The notes beneath the pieces are model-generated. The model was not told the DNA's origin. It saw only the letters and a list, made by a program, of their open reading frames with translations, and ran no database searches. The position numbers and the translations under genes are program-made. Shown here one piece after another: positions 11,096 to 23,983 of a DNA stretch of 64,000 nt. The DNA is from Polytrichum commune (taxonomy: Eukaryota; Streptophyta; Polytrichopsida; Polytrichales; Polytrichaceae), in the NCBI GenBank assembly GCA_950295325.1, contig OX485803.1, forward strand, positions 69,703,554 through 69,767,553, written 5' to 3'. The first letter of the stretch is position 1, and each line of letters starts with the position of its first letter.

Positions 11096-13249
11096 GCCAT
11101 GCCATGCTCACCCGTGGGGGTGTTCTTCGGGCCGAGCAAGCAGCGCGGTAAAATGAATGCAGCTCGGCAAGAAGGGTACCGGCCGGGTGGCCAAATCCCC
11201 AAGCTCCCCCTGCAGCATGCTTGCTTCCCATTAAGTGGAAGGTCGAGTCCCCTTGTACCCGCGAATATAATAGACCCATCCAAATATCACAGCAGCCGCG
11301 CGCAGTGAGCGAGCGAGCGAGCAAGGGAGGCTAGCTGCTTCTTCCTGAGGGAGCCTGGGCTTTATGAGTGAATGACACCAGGCTTGGATAGTCACCTGCC
11401 TTGCCTTGTCTTGCCTTGCCTGCTCCTGCAGACTAAGTTAGCCACTTCAAGCTCAGTCACTGGTTCAATTCAATCCAGCCACGGGTACAACCCCACTGCT
11501 TTCGCGTTGACCAGGCACGACCGTCATTTGACTCACAGGGAAAAAAATGGCCCACAATATATACTAACCACAATCCGGCCGGGCAACTCCCGGATTTATT
11601 AGCCAGCCAGCCAGCCAGCAGGGGACAGACATACAGTCCCCCCCCCCAAAGTAGCATGCAGTAGAGCAGGTGTGCTGCAGGCTGGTTGAGGTGGAGCTAG
11701 ACAGTAGACTTGACGAGACTTGGCTCAAGTGTGATGTGGTCGGGACGCCAACAGCGACCTAGGTTATTAAGTTATGTGGGTGGGATTTGGTTCTCACTGT
11801 TTGTGTTTTTTTCCTTCTCAGTATAAGTTTTTGTGTTCTTCAACTTCTACTGGTTACATGTGCACAGCAAATCTATAATGATGAACCACCAGCAAAAACC
11901 GAATCGAAAATCGGACCTACCGTGGTTTAGTTACGATTATCGGAAGTGCATGTTTGTTGGATTCTTTAGTGAAGTATTACAAAGGTTCTCCCATTCGTGT
12001 TCTGAGCTATTGAGTGTGGATGAATTGGTAAAATCCGAAGACGTAGTCCAATCTCTTTTGAACATGTGTTTTTATGGTGTTTGTTTTGGTTTTTGTTTTG
12101 GAAACAAATGAATATTGTGTTTGGTTGTTGATTTCACCTAGGCACACACCAATCAAATACAAATTCCTAATCAAGAAATGTAACCGAGTAACACCTGCAT
12201 ACGCTAGGCTTAGCACATCTTACTTGGTGTGGGCTTGGCTTGTCACTTGTGCGAGGTCTCATCAACGCCCCCAACTTGTCCTTGTGCCGGTCCTACGCAA
12301 CCAAAATGATCAACTGTACACCAGTCAAAATGCTTGTAGGGACTCTTCTCGATCAATATTGATGATCCTATAGCCCACCCCCAATCTCTTATCAATTTAG
12401 CATTATTGAGACATTCCCAAAATTACAATTGTGAATACTTTAATGATCCGTGCATGAATACGTACCAATGTTGGACTAGTATATCTGAATGCATGGTATC
12501 AATACACAAAATCTATAGTGATAGTAACCCTCAAAAATCGAGAAGGACTTCTATGTATGTCATTTGTCATCCACCTCTGCCCAAACACATCAGTGTACAT
12601 GTTTACATTCTAATCTTTTGAAATGGGACACATGGATGGGTGAGTTGTTCTAGGAACAATCTTAAATTGACAAACATGTCATTCATACAATCATATCCAC
12701 CATTAGAGATACATGTTTTCTTTATTAGGTTGTTACAATATTGGGATGAACATTTTTAGGCAAATTGGGAGGAATTGGACTTGGAACTTTAGGGGTTCAA
12801 CAACCTAACCAATTGGTATCAAAATTATAAAAATGGTCAGAAGGTTCTTGTGGCAACCAAAGGCAATGGAATTGAAACAATTTCATTTGTCGAGTCCCCA
12901 AAAGAACAATTTAAACAAAATTATAATAAGTTGTCATGTGTTGATACTTGCAGGAATCACAAGATGAGATGATCCCTGTATAACTAACAAAACCCATCAT
13001 GTGGCTCTGTACCATCCTTTTAATACTAAATTGATATTCAGGCAATTCCATCTAAGTATAAAAAAAATTTTAAAAATGGATGGTATATACAGACCCAAAC
13101 AGTGCAAATTCTCTTCTTCTTTTAAATCCTCATATACCCGTACCCTACCTGTATCAATTTTCATGTAAAGAAAAGTCCTCATCACATATACCCGAGTGAT
13201 ATCAAAAAAATGGGGATATCAGTCCCACACTGATATATACAATCTTCAA
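11096..13249. other. GC-richer patch then AT-rich DNA, no gene recognised
   Basis: 11096-11780 is noticeably GC-richer than its surroundings, with a GCGA repeat (about 11310) and a CCAG repeat (about 11605). An AATATAATAG sequence near 11266 could be part of a promoter. Several overlapping open frames exist on both strands, none with a recognisable domain. From 11780 on the sequence is AT-rich and unannotatable. Confidence 0.35.
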
Positions 13250-13830
13250 TGCAAGGAAACAAATAATCAAGTCATCTCAAGTCAGAATTGTTGTCGGGTG
13301 CGCACTGCTGATCGAGTGATAGTGATCTAATATCCTCGGGCGATCTCCTAACAAATTATCAAGAGATTTGCAAGACGATGTGAGTACGATTTGCTGCTGC
13401 ACATCTACGAACGATCGATCTCCGATGCAGTGATGAAGACAATGTCATCATTCCTCGGCTCTGATGTTTCCCTGGCTTGCTGAAATATTCACACAGTTCC
13501 AGAATGTTACTCAATGAAACAATGTACCTTGAATACTTAATGTTCCGAAAATGTTCGGTTAATGCGATCCTGCGCAAATTCGATCATCAAGTCTTCTCAA
13601 GTCAGAGTGGTTGTCGGGACGCAATAATCAATAGTGATCCAACTTTATCTGTCCGATCTCTTATCAATTTAAGAAGAGATTCTCAAGATGTAAATTTGAA
13701 TATAGGTATACCAATCTGCTGCATACGATCTCCAGCATATCAATAATGAAAACAACATTCAGCTGCTTCAGGCTCTGAAGTTTTTATCTGACTAACTGGA
13801 ACCACACAGTTCGAAGGTTTAATTTACTCG
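13250..13830. repeat. Two-copy tandem duplication, ~318-bp period
   Basis: ATCAAGTCATCTCAAGTCAG followed by TTGTCGGG at 13267 recurs with few changes at 13585. Later landmarks (GATCTCC, AATGAAGACAA, CTCTGA.GTTT, CACACAGTTC) keep the same order in both copies. The copies are clearly diverged. Confidence 0.7.
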
Positions 13831-14689
13831 ATGCTAACGTAAACAAAATCAGCTCTCTAGCTTGTCATACTAAGGTCAGTGGACCAAAGTATGTTCTTAC
13901 ATTAATTAAACTCATCTTTAAAACTGTTTTAGGAGGTTGATGCTTAAATTTGACAAGCTTTTTCATCTACAAGTCAAACTATTGAGAGGTTGACCAATAG
14001 TTTGAACAAGTGAAAAAGCAGCCTGGTAGTTGGGGTGGGGGATTCAACATCATTGCCCACATATATATCGTACCACATGCTTTGTACAAAAGGGTTTTAT
14101 ATGTACATATCTGATGGGTGTCTTTCCACGTAGTTTTAAAGAACTAAGTAAGGTAGTATGAATGACGAAGGAGAGGTAAGTGTACCCTAAGGTTCCTTAG
14201 ACTTCTTTCATGAGGAGATCATTTTATCAACATATATTTTATACAACCTGATGTCATTGTCATGTCATTAAAAAAAAATGTAACATGTACTTATAATTGA
14301 GGCAAATTACTCAAGGAGTTTTAAATTGTTGTACACATACATAAGACTATGTTTTGTGTATAGTAGTCTTTCTTGGTATGAAAATTTTGTATATAGAGTG
14401 TATCAATAAAGGGTAGACACATGCCAATTACCCCTCTCATAGAAGAGCATTCCCCCTCCCCCTCCTCCCCCTCTAAAAAGAAACCATTCTCAAATCACTG
14501 AGATATCAAGGGGACAATGTAGTTCACAAATATTTATTGATGGCAAGTTACCCAAAAAATGCTTGACTTCCCAATCGCTTGGAGCCCATAAAATAAGAGC
14601 TTGAACTCTCAATATACTTAAGCATTGGCCTCACATGCTTTATGACATGTAGTTTGGATTTGACCGAGAGCTAGTATCACGAGATGTCA
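13831..14689. other. No recognisable feature
   Basis: AT-rich sequence without a supported gene; includes a short CCCCCTCC tract near 14450. Confidence 0.4.
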
Positions 14690-15110
14690 ATATAGGTGTC
14701 CATTAAAGCACCATCTAAGAGTTGTAAACTTTTGTAGTAAGAAGTTCGAGCTTGGAATTTGAAAGGTCAAATGCCGGAGGAGGTCACCTAGATTAAAGGT
14801 TAGTGTGTACCCCACATGTACACAAAAGGGGGGGGGGGGGGAGGGGGGGGGGGAGTTCCACTAGAAATGTGGTGCATGAAAGATAAGGTCACTAGCTGCC
14901 CCAACTTCATAAATTTCAACTTTGAGGCTGTTGGAACTTGGATCTTCTCCAAAAATATGGAATGAAGAGATTGTTGTTCGTACACCTTCTTTATGGGGTT
15001 GACTTCTACATACAAGTGACTAATCAAACCAAATTTTGATTATAATAGTGGCCTATGGGCTCCATTGCCCTTCACATCAAGGGTGGTATGAGAATTCCAA
15101 GTTCATAGGG
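14690..15110. repeat. Diverged direct repeat, left copy
   Basis: Shares an ordered series of motifs with 17270-17745: GTTCGAGCTTGGAATTTGAA, CCCCAACTTCATAAATTTCA, TTCTACATACAAGTG and ATGAGAATTCCAA. A poly-G interruption sits at 14828-14854. The ~2.6 kb spacing allows an old LTR pair or two copies of another element; no LTR hallmarks are visible. Confidence 0.5.
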
Positions 15111-17269
15111 ATTGGACCCTCTACTTTAGGAAGTTATACAAGCTTTGTTTTGAGTCCTACGATGGTTCAATTTCAATCATCATATTTCTCTATGAGAGTT
15201 ATTTGTGAACATCTGCAAGCAAGATCTAATACATGGATTCTTGGCATGTTCAAGATGTTAATTTAGCTCACAACCATGCGAATGTTATTTTTAAATCATT
15301 TGAATTTGTAGCTATAACTTTTCTTGAATGTAAAGAAAATCTTTCATCTTATGAAAATTCCAATTTGCAAATACCACCCATTTAGAATGAGAGTGAGAGA
15401 GAGATGTAAAAAAAACCAAAAAAAAATCATAAGCCCAAAAAACAACACCTTGACCATGAGTCTTTTCTTAAGTGGATGTCTGGGAGATCACAAATATTTG
15501 TCATTTAGAGCATTTCTCGATCTATAAAATTACATAGTATATCATTTTTTACTATGAGAAAGTGATTTTCTCAAGTGCAATGCATATAGTTAGCAAACAC
15601 TAATTTGGTGGAAAAAGCTATATCCTTGTCAAAAATTTATAGCATACCAAATGGTTTGAATCCGCTTGAATGATTGAAATAAAAATTGTGTAGAAAACAC
15701 AAAGGCACACCTTAATGCAGTGGTTGTAGTGTTACGGATAAGGACCTAGTTGAAGAAAAAAAAATCTCACCAAACCCTTAAAACTTGGGATCTTTGAAAC
15801 GGAAAAAAAGCATAGAGCCTTTGCAGGTTATGTCCTTCCTAACATAATGAGCGGGAGAGGTTGCCAACGACAAAGTCGGGTCGTATGAGGAGATGATGCT
15901 CTTAAATGGACACATCCATAATTTCAACATGGATGGATGCGTTTAACGATGAAAAAAGTTTACATAAATGCACGTATCAAATGCAAACTAAAAAAAATGA
16001 GTGTTGACCTTGCACTATAAGCATATGAGTCATGGGTGATTAATTTGTGTCACTGGAAATTTGTTTTACGTCACTAGAAACCTTGCAAATCTACCATAAT
16101 TGCATATTTGCATTGCTTTTTTACCAACACAAGGCAGTTGTCTAGGACCTCCACATATTGGTAGACTTCTTCTTCTTCTTCTTCTTCTTGAAAGATATGC
16201 CCAAATCAATATCTTCATAATTTTGACGAGTCACTCATAGATTCCTTGCACATTGAATAGATTTTGATGGGTGCATGCATTGCAAACTTGCACTGCTTAA
16301 ATTGGTCATTGTCCACTTAAGACATGCTATTGTCTAGGGATGGACTCTTCATACGAACTAGTTTGAGTGTAAGAAGTGATATTGCTTGAGGCATTAGCGT
16401 AGATAGTATACAGAAGGGAGAAGTGTATTGTTTACTTTGGTGTGTACATTTAAAAGGCTATTAGGAATCTTGAAGTAAAGCTAGATGTACAAAAGGGGCC
16501 TATAAGATTTAGAATTTGTTGTGACAATAGTTGTGCTAGTTTCATTCACTTTACATTTTCATCCATTGTTATTATTGCCTAGCTTCAATGACATGTGTTT
16601 TAGGAGCATATTATTATGAGCTACATCCTATGAATGAAAAAGTGGTCAATGACTTTCTCATGGTAAAGTGAAAGAGGTTGTATATGTAATTAAGATCTAT
16701 TTATTTCTTAATTTATATTTTGTGTATGTAGTGGAGGCATTTATCATGGTAAATTGAAAACCTTAGTATAAATAATGAGTGCATTTTCTAGTCTACTATT
16801 AGTATGTTTACATTTTTATCTAAAAATAATCACATATATCGTGGAGTTTTATTTCATAGTCATCCATGCATGTTCTTTAGGTCTCCAATGAAGATTCCAC
16901 CCCCCGGATAAGTATATGTACATTGAGCTGCCAATTGGTGACATGAGAAAACAACCAAAAGACCAATTTGGCCTATCAAAGAGACATAAGACCTCCTTAA
17001 CTTTCACATGGACACCTTTTGGAATTCACCATATATAAAAATTTGATAACAAAATTAATCATATGACCATCTATTAGCAATTTCAGTCAAAAATCATCAG
17101 AGTTGAGCTTGCTATTTTATTCATTTATAATACTAGGAGCATGTTCTTTGAATCATTAAAAGGAAAGTCATTAATGATTTATATGGAATTTTTTTTTCAT
17201 AATCTATGGACATTTCATACTTGGATGCATGTATGTGTACAGTAGAATCCACCATAGATTGCAGTTGGT
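15111..17269. other. AT-rich DNA between the direct repeats
   Basis: No gene is supported. It contains a TTC repeat near 16165 and the short transposon peptide relic at 16609-16671 described separately. Confidence 0.4.
16609..16671 (+). pseudogene. Relic of an unidentified transposon protein C-terminus (copy 1)
   Basis: Translates to YYYELHPMNEKVVNDFLMVK then a stop. The same terminal peptide, ELHP.(D/N)E.V..DF(I/L)..., ends just before a stop at 47980-48085 and 51391-51537. I do not recognise the family. Confidence 0.4.
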
Positions 17270-17745
17270 GATAGGTGCACTCTTGAACCGTCTTCTAAGA
17301 GATCAAGTTCAAAGTTTGAGCTTGGTTTTGGAATTTGAAAAACTTTCATCTAAGGTCAAATTATCAAGAGTTGGACCAATCTTCAAGACTTTGACCATGT
17401 GCAGAAATGGTTGGCATGTGGACTCCATATCTAAAAATTCTAACTCTTGCACACATGTAATTTAAGCATATAGAAGCATTTCTATTTTTATTTAACGTCT
17501 TCATTCATCCCGTCATCCAAATTTTATGAAAACAAGAATATCATTACTTGTCCCAACTTGAGAACTTCAACTTTGCAATCGTTGGGTCTTCTCAAACTTT
17601 GTTGAACAAAAGCTATTTTCTTTTCATATCTTCATAATGGAGTTGGTTTCCACATACAAGTGGTCAATTATAAAATTTGTTGGTGATAGCGGGTCGAATT
17701 GCCCTCAACTTCAAAAATAATATGAAAATTCCAACTTCAATGGAA
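17270..17745. repeat. Diverged direct repeat, right copy
   Basis: Counterpart of 14690-15110, with AGTTTGAGCTTGG, CCCAACTTGAGAACTTCAAC, CCACATACAAGTGGTCAAT and ATGAAAATTCCAA in the same order. Confidence 0.5.
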
Positions 17746-17924
17746 TGCACTGATGGGCAATAAAATGTTGAGGTATTGAGATGTCAACGGGAGAATGGTT
17801 TCAAAGAAAAGAGAGTAGATTACAAGCTATTTGATGCTTAAAAGTCCATTTGATTCAAGATCCACAAAATATAAGTTCCATCAATATTCTTGAGCGTCGA
17901 GCAAACCTCCATGGAACATCTAGA

Positions 17925-20049
17925 ATTTTAATCTGATAGCTAAGAAGTTGAACTATTGGAGCACGATGAAACTCTCACTAGCCGGAAGAGCAGTCATTTG
18001 TAACCAGGTATTGCTATCAACCCTATGGTTCTTCATTACGGTATGGGGAGGCTCCAATAAAATCTTATGCAAGATTCGGGGAGCAATTCGTAATTACCTC
18101 TGGTCAGGGAAGGAGCAACTTACACGTACCAGAGTAAGCTAGAGAGAATGTTCTCTAAAGAAGAAATACAGTGGTCTTGGATTGGTGGACCCGGAGGCGG
18201 CCAAGACCAATCTCCTATGTAAGTGGATAGTAAAGGCAATGGAACCTGGTGAGTCCAATCTCCAAATAATGCTAAGGTATAGATTGGCTAGGTTCAACCC
18301 ACAAAAAGGGTGTAGTTGGGGAGTAAGCTTGGACTGATTCACAAGCAAATTACACCAAGGATTTTCAGGGTCAAAGGTATGGGGACACATTAGTAAAGCA
18401 TGGAAAGTGATGGTGAAAGGTGTATATCAAATCCCGCCACGCACACGGATGGAACTTCTTCACTCCAACATTTGGTGGTTGGACGGAGTGGAACTCCTCA
18501 CAAAGGGGTTCGCCTATGCTAAAGGACTCCACCTTTACCGAAAAGGCATCCGGTGCGTAGATGACATATGGGATAGCACTAACCAAAATTTCCTAACATG
18601 GGCAAGAGCGCAAGAGAAATTTAACCTTATGGATACCGAGATAGGAGATTGGGAGGAGGTGACGAATAAAATCTCCGAACAATGGCGCACCTTGCTGGAA
18701 GACGATGAAGACACCGCATACCCCGGACAATGGCTTGGCTTCTATGTTGAAGATGAAGAAGACCCAGCCTTTGTCTTCTCGTGCACTGAGGAATTTACAC
18801 CGGAATGTCTACAATGGCACAATGTGACGCTACCAATCCCAGTACAATGTTTCACTGTAGGCACCCACTCAAGATGCCTTAGGGTGTGGGAAGGCCCTCT
18901 TGGGGAGATGCAAGGTTTCTTCCATAAGGTTAAAGTAATTTACACTAATAGAGGCCCTAAGAAGGAAGGGGAAAAAGAAGAAATAATTTTCTTCTATGGC
19001 AAGTTAGCAACCTTGGGCTAGGATCTTGATCGTTGGAGGTGGATGGATGGAGGATACTTCCTGGACTACACCACCAAGGATGGCCGTGACACCATCATCA
19101 ATAGGAACCCAGGCACCACCAGCGCGGTTGACAAATGGCAAGGATACCTCCCGGGTAACTATAGGCTCTCATGGTCACAAGTTTGGGACCCACTCTGATC
19201 CGGTAAAGAAGCCGCGTTCATTTGGTCAATTTGGCACAAGGCGGTTGCCATCAATGAGTGGAGGGCACGTATTGCACCGGTGTCCATTTCTAAACAATGC
19301 ATCTTTTGTCTCCCGAACATGAGTGAGTCAGTCAACCATAAATTCTAGGATTGTATCCAAGCTCGGAGAGCGTGGTGATGGGCCACGTTCATCATGCATG
19401 AACTATGTGGGGTGAGATCTAGTAACTATGACTGCTTTAACTGGAAGCAAGCGGTGTTCGGGGAAAGAATTCCTAGGAAATATGGCAAAATGAACAAAAT
19501 TTGGCATCTCCTCAGAGGCATTACTCTTTGGACCATTTGGATTGAACACAACGACAAAGTGTTTAATCATGAACAATGGCATGAATCCAAAGTCAAGTAC
19601 CGTATCTGGGACGATCTTATCCTCTACGCCAAGTTGGCTTGGAAGCGGGTGATCAAGCACATCAAGATTAGTCCTTTCTCGGCGGTCAATTTGCTTCAAA
19701 CTTTCGACAAAACCTGGGGCGCTAGGAATGTGCTTTGCAAGTGACACAATTTGCACATCGAATGGAATTGGAAAAGACAATTAGGCAATAGTTAGGGCTC
19801 GTGGGTGGTCTTGGTGGTTTGGGGATTGTCCTTGGTTGGTGGGGTGGGGGTGGTCCTCGGGTGGGCAGACGTGGTGGGTGGTCCTTGGTGGTTGTCGTCT
19901 GTCGGTCTTTTTTTTTTTACATGGCGGTGTTGCGCGCCTGAGGGGTCTCGCCTCCCCTCTGTGAGGGCACGTTTTCTCTTTGTTTCAATTCATTTGGCAT
20001 TGGCTCGGTTGGCCTTCTGTCAAAAAAAAAAAAAAAAAAAAAAAAAAAA
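17925..20049 (+). mobile_element. 5'-truncated L1-like LINE, ORF2 C-terminal part with poly(A) tail
   Basis: A single reading frame runs from about 17924 to the stop at 19742-19744. It starts in the end of the reverse transcriptase (KLNYWSTMKLSLAGRAVICN), passes the RNYLWSG and GLGLVDPEAAK thumb and connection motifs, and ends with a zf-RVT-type module (CIFCLPNMSESVNHKF..C) and WTIWIEHNDKVFNHE. Six in-frame stops interrupt it (18140, 18335, 19019, 19196, 19346, 19376), with no frameshift. All six are explained by single transitions from TGG or CGA codons. A G-rich 3' UTR (19800-19915) leads to 28 adenines (20022-20049). The left boundary is approximate and no target duplication was found. Dead copy, probably young. 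Confidence 0.9.
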
Positions 20050-20246
20050 CTGAGACCCTGTAAAAATAGGAGTGAGAGTTTGTCATAGGAATTCCACATG
20101 GGATCTATCATTGCACCATTTAAGCTTTGTGATCCCAACAGAAAGCTCAAGCATAAAGTGGAACTGTGGTAGTGCTTGCTTAGTACTTAACTAAGAATTA
20201 AGTAAGTTTGCATTATGGCCACGTCCAAAAATATTGAAGGTACACC

Positions 20247-20711
20247 CTAAACTCCGTACTATCAAGCTCCATAATGTTGCACACTCTCTAATATTCCAAA
20301 ACCCTAGGGAACGGATGTTCATAGTTCAAATCTCTCTCCTTATTGTTACATCTCTCCCTTATATCACGAAATTTATCATTAATGGAAACCACCCAAGAAG
20401 TCAATCCACACTCTCACATTACGCCATGTGTCAACATGTGGAGTGTCTTCTTCTTCTTCTTCTTCTTATGCCACTTGTTGAATGTTGGTGCGTGCGTCCT
20501 CCACATCGCCCGGGAAGGTCAAGTGGAGTGGACCATACTAGCATAGGTTACGGGAGAATGAATTCAAATTTTCCTCACATCTCCTTTGTGTTATTCCATA
20601 ATGTCACATGCTACACTAATTCTATAGTATCATGCATCCATGTTAACTCTACAAAACTCCGTAATATCATATGCACTTTGGTTGCCACAAGTGTGATACT
20701 ACGGAGTTTAG
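20247..20711. mobile_element. Possible MITE with 17-bp terminal inverted repeats
   Basis: TAAACTCCGTACTATCA on the left matches the reverse complement of TGATACTACGGAGTTTA on the right with one mismatch. TA at both outer ends could be a Stowaway-like target duplication. A TCT microsatellite (about 20448-20467) lies inside. There is no coding content. Confidence 0.5.
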
Positions 20712-21802
20712 AATATAATTGACAATTTTTTACCCAAAATTCATTACAAAGCAACCACAACAAGAATGAACATTGTATCAATGAGCATGGACATAGTAAC
20801 AAGAATGAATACCACAATACAATGGGTTTTATCACAAACATTGTTGATATGAATGTAAGTTAAGAAGTGGTGGTATTTTGGTGACACTGTATATGTTTAA
20901 TGGAGTACATGTAGTGGGTTCTATCACAAACATCATCGACATGCATGAGTGTAAGTTAAGAAGTGATGCTATGTTGGTGACAATTTGTACGTGCTTTCCA
21001 TTGTCTCCAACCTCCTTGTGACATTCGATGCAGAAGATCTTCACCACCCCTAGACCATTAAGGCACCAAGATTTTAGTGAGTCCCACCAATTGTCTTCAT
21101 GTGATGACCATTTCACATCTATGTACATCTTCCTCTGCATGTTCAAGATATCGCTCCCACACGTCAATTGGAAGAAGAGTTGAGTTCATCTGGTGGTCCA
21201 ATGAATCCGTGATATATGTGGAACCTATAATCCTAGAGCTTCTGAGAAGCTCCATGGGTTGTTCTTTATTGTCCTCCTCAATATTTGGAAATGCCATTTG
21301 GGTTGGTTATTGTTGTCTTACTCCAACTTTGACTTCTCTTCCAAACAAAGTCTAAGCAAGGCAAATGTTTCCTCCTCAAACACCTTCATCTTCTTATAAT
21401 ATTGCAGCTCAGCAAAATTGCCCTCCATAGTGACGATCTTCACTTGAGTTGCCATCGCTCAACTTCATCACCCAGGGGGTGGACTCTTCATTGGAAACCT
21501 AAATGACATGCGTAGGTCATTATGAAATTAACCCCCCCTATATATGGGAACTTTATGGAGAAAAACAAATTTAATCGTACTAACGGCAAGCTAGAAAATG
21601 GACTCATATATTTATACTAAACTTGTCGATTTAATGTGATAAATGCTTCCACTACATATTAGAAAAATAAAAATCATGAATTAAATAGACCTTTATTACT
21701 TATAAAATCCCATTTGACTTTCCAATGAGAAAGTCAATGAATTTTTTTTCTTTCATCCATAGCATGTGACTCAATGATTGTATAAAAAAAAACAAGAACA
21801 CA

Positions 21803-21853
<51 letters not shown>

Positions 21854-22761
21854 AAAAAAACTCAAGGGAGCCCATGAGCGCTCAAGAGCCTCTAGTTTGT
21901 AAAACCTAAAACCCAAATGCAAACCCTAACAAGAATGGAGAAGGTAGTCCTTGAGGACTATTACCATATGACAATAGTGGATGAAAACAAAAATTGGATG
22001 AAACTAACACATCTACTCAACATTATTCCTATGGTCCTTATCTTGAACCCCTACTTTATTAATAAAGGAAATTAATGATCCACATTTGAAGTGTATCTAC
22101 CTTACATGTAATAAGATTATCTACCTTTAATGGGCCCATGATTATGTGGAAGTGTGTTATAAATTTATGTTAAATGAACTTAATCCTCCCTATATTAGGT
22201 TGCATGTCCTTTTCAAATTCATTAAGTGACGTACCCAAGCATGGTCCCCATTTTCTATCACCAGCACAATCGATAAATAAAGCCGATAGAAAATAGCATG
22301 ATTTAGGATTTTCAACCACACTGATAGAGGCCATCACTACACTAAACATCCACATTGCATTGCACATTGAACATGAATATTTATAATTTTTGTTTCAATA
22401 GGTCATGCATTAGGAAAGTACATTACAGGGAATAAGAGCATTGTGTTAGGCATAGCCGAGCTACAATACCCGCATTCCCCCCATAATGCACCCACCCGAA
22501 TGCATTACTAAATGTAAAGGCCCTAGGCCATATTTCAGCAGCTCCAATTACCTTGATCAACTATCAGTGCATACGAAAAACGTAATGCATTGGCAGATTC
22601 TCATAATGCACTCCATGATTGGAGGGGGCTTACTATTATGCAATATAAGGATACTTTGATTAACAAAGCAAAATATGGACATGGACTTTACGATCAATTT
22701 GTAGCACCTTTATTTAGAATTTTTTTCTTTCTTCTGGAACACAAGAGATGTGTGACCACCT
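20712..22761. other. Repeat-derived AT-rich DNA with (GA)n tract
   Basis: No gene is supported. A GA microsatellite occupies 21809-21851. The stretch 21476-21980 (GGGGGTGGACTCTTCATTGG through CCCTAACAAGAATGGAGAAG) is a diverged direct repeat of 46215-46470. Confidence 0.45.
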
Positions 22762-22885
22762 GACTAGTTTCCCGTCAAGTAGAGAGAAGATATCAGAGCT
22801 GAAAATCAAACCGCCAATTAATATGTTTGGTTTTGGGTACCTCTCCACTATCATCTCGTGGTTTAGGGTGATCTTGGACCCTCTT
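22762..22885 (-). mobile_element. 5' fragment of a tRNA-type SINE
   Basis: On the minus strand it matches the head of the complete SINE at 25678-25941: GATAGTGGAGAGGTACCC, then a degraded B box (GGTTTGATTTTC) and ATCTTCTCTCTACTTGACG. The 3' part is absent. Confidence 0.6.
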
Positions 22886-23052
22886 TCCATGGATATTAAC
22901 TTCCAAGTGGCAGTTCAAGACTAGGGTGTGATCCAAAGTGTATGTGGGCCACCTAACGGGTCATGGAGCCAATCAACGAAAGAGGTGGGCTTCCCAGTTT
23001 GTGTTGCATGAGCGTTGAAGGGTTATGGGCCACTTCACACACGAGACTGAGA

Positions 23053-23521
23053 GCCCATGACCATTACACTTCAAGCACTCTCATTGGTGGAAAAGGTGGA
23101 GCCGGTCCAAGTTCGCTTCACACTATGCTTTAGGGACCAATGGAGTATGGAATGCAAGATGGATGCAAAGTCTACATGGATTCCTACATGGCATCAAATG
23201 GATCATGTTTCATGGTCACTTGGATTATTTTCAAAAACCACCTCTTGGAGATAGGTCTAACACAAAAACCGGAGACCATGGCACTCCAAATGCTCACAAC
23301 CATTGATTTATTTTATTTTATCATGTGTGAGGACCCGCATGAATAGAAATTCATTGAAACAACATTTGGTTGAGGGCAAGGTCATGTAAGACTTCACACT
23401 ACACTTGAGGATCCACATCCATACTACATGCTTTTGGAGGTGTCTTGGGACGGCCTTTGGACACTTTTTTGGGCTCTCACAATCTCATGGTCACGGCTCT
23501 TGGCTCATGTGAGAAGTGACC
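23053..23521. repeat. Segment repeated at 54511-55230 (empty-site copy)
   Basis: About 85-90% identical by eye to the downstream copy, beginning GACCATTACACTTCAAGCAC. Here the sequence GGGACGGCCTTTGGACAC is uninterrupted, whereas at 54910 a MITE splits it, so this copy is the empty site. Function unknown; no convincing coding frame is shared. Confidence 0.85.
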
Positions 23522-23983
23522 CTAAGTTTCGGGGGGGGGGGGGGTGGCTCCCAGCCAATGCGAGGGTTTTTTTCATTGAGACTTAAGTTATGTCTTCAAG
23601 CTCGCAAGCTTCGTAAAGTGAAATAGGGCTAGTAAGTGTTGAGGGGGAGTTGGGTGGAAGCCCAATTGAAAGGACTTGGTTCATTTATGAAGTGGTCATC
23701 ATTCATTTGTCCCATGCTCTGCTGTACCTTGGTCTGGTCATCAATGGGTCTCTTGTCGGAACTTCCATAACTTCCTCAGTTCCGTTCCGTTGGAGTACGT
23801 ATTCTTATTAAGTCCCAGAAACCAATTCCTAGTATGTGATCTGGCACAAAAATATTTGACTTCTTGAGACCCCCTCTGCCAACACCAAATCCTCCTTGGT
23901 TGCCATTGTAAAATTTTACCGTGCACTGCACTAGAGTCTCCACCTCATTAGTGTGGATCGTATTATTTTGAGGAACTTGCAAA

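Noticed and set aside
11017-11657. Overlapping open frames in the GC-rich patch
   Set aside because: Four frames overlap on both strands with no recognisable domain, and part of them lies in the 203-bp tandem array; GC content alone makes them long.
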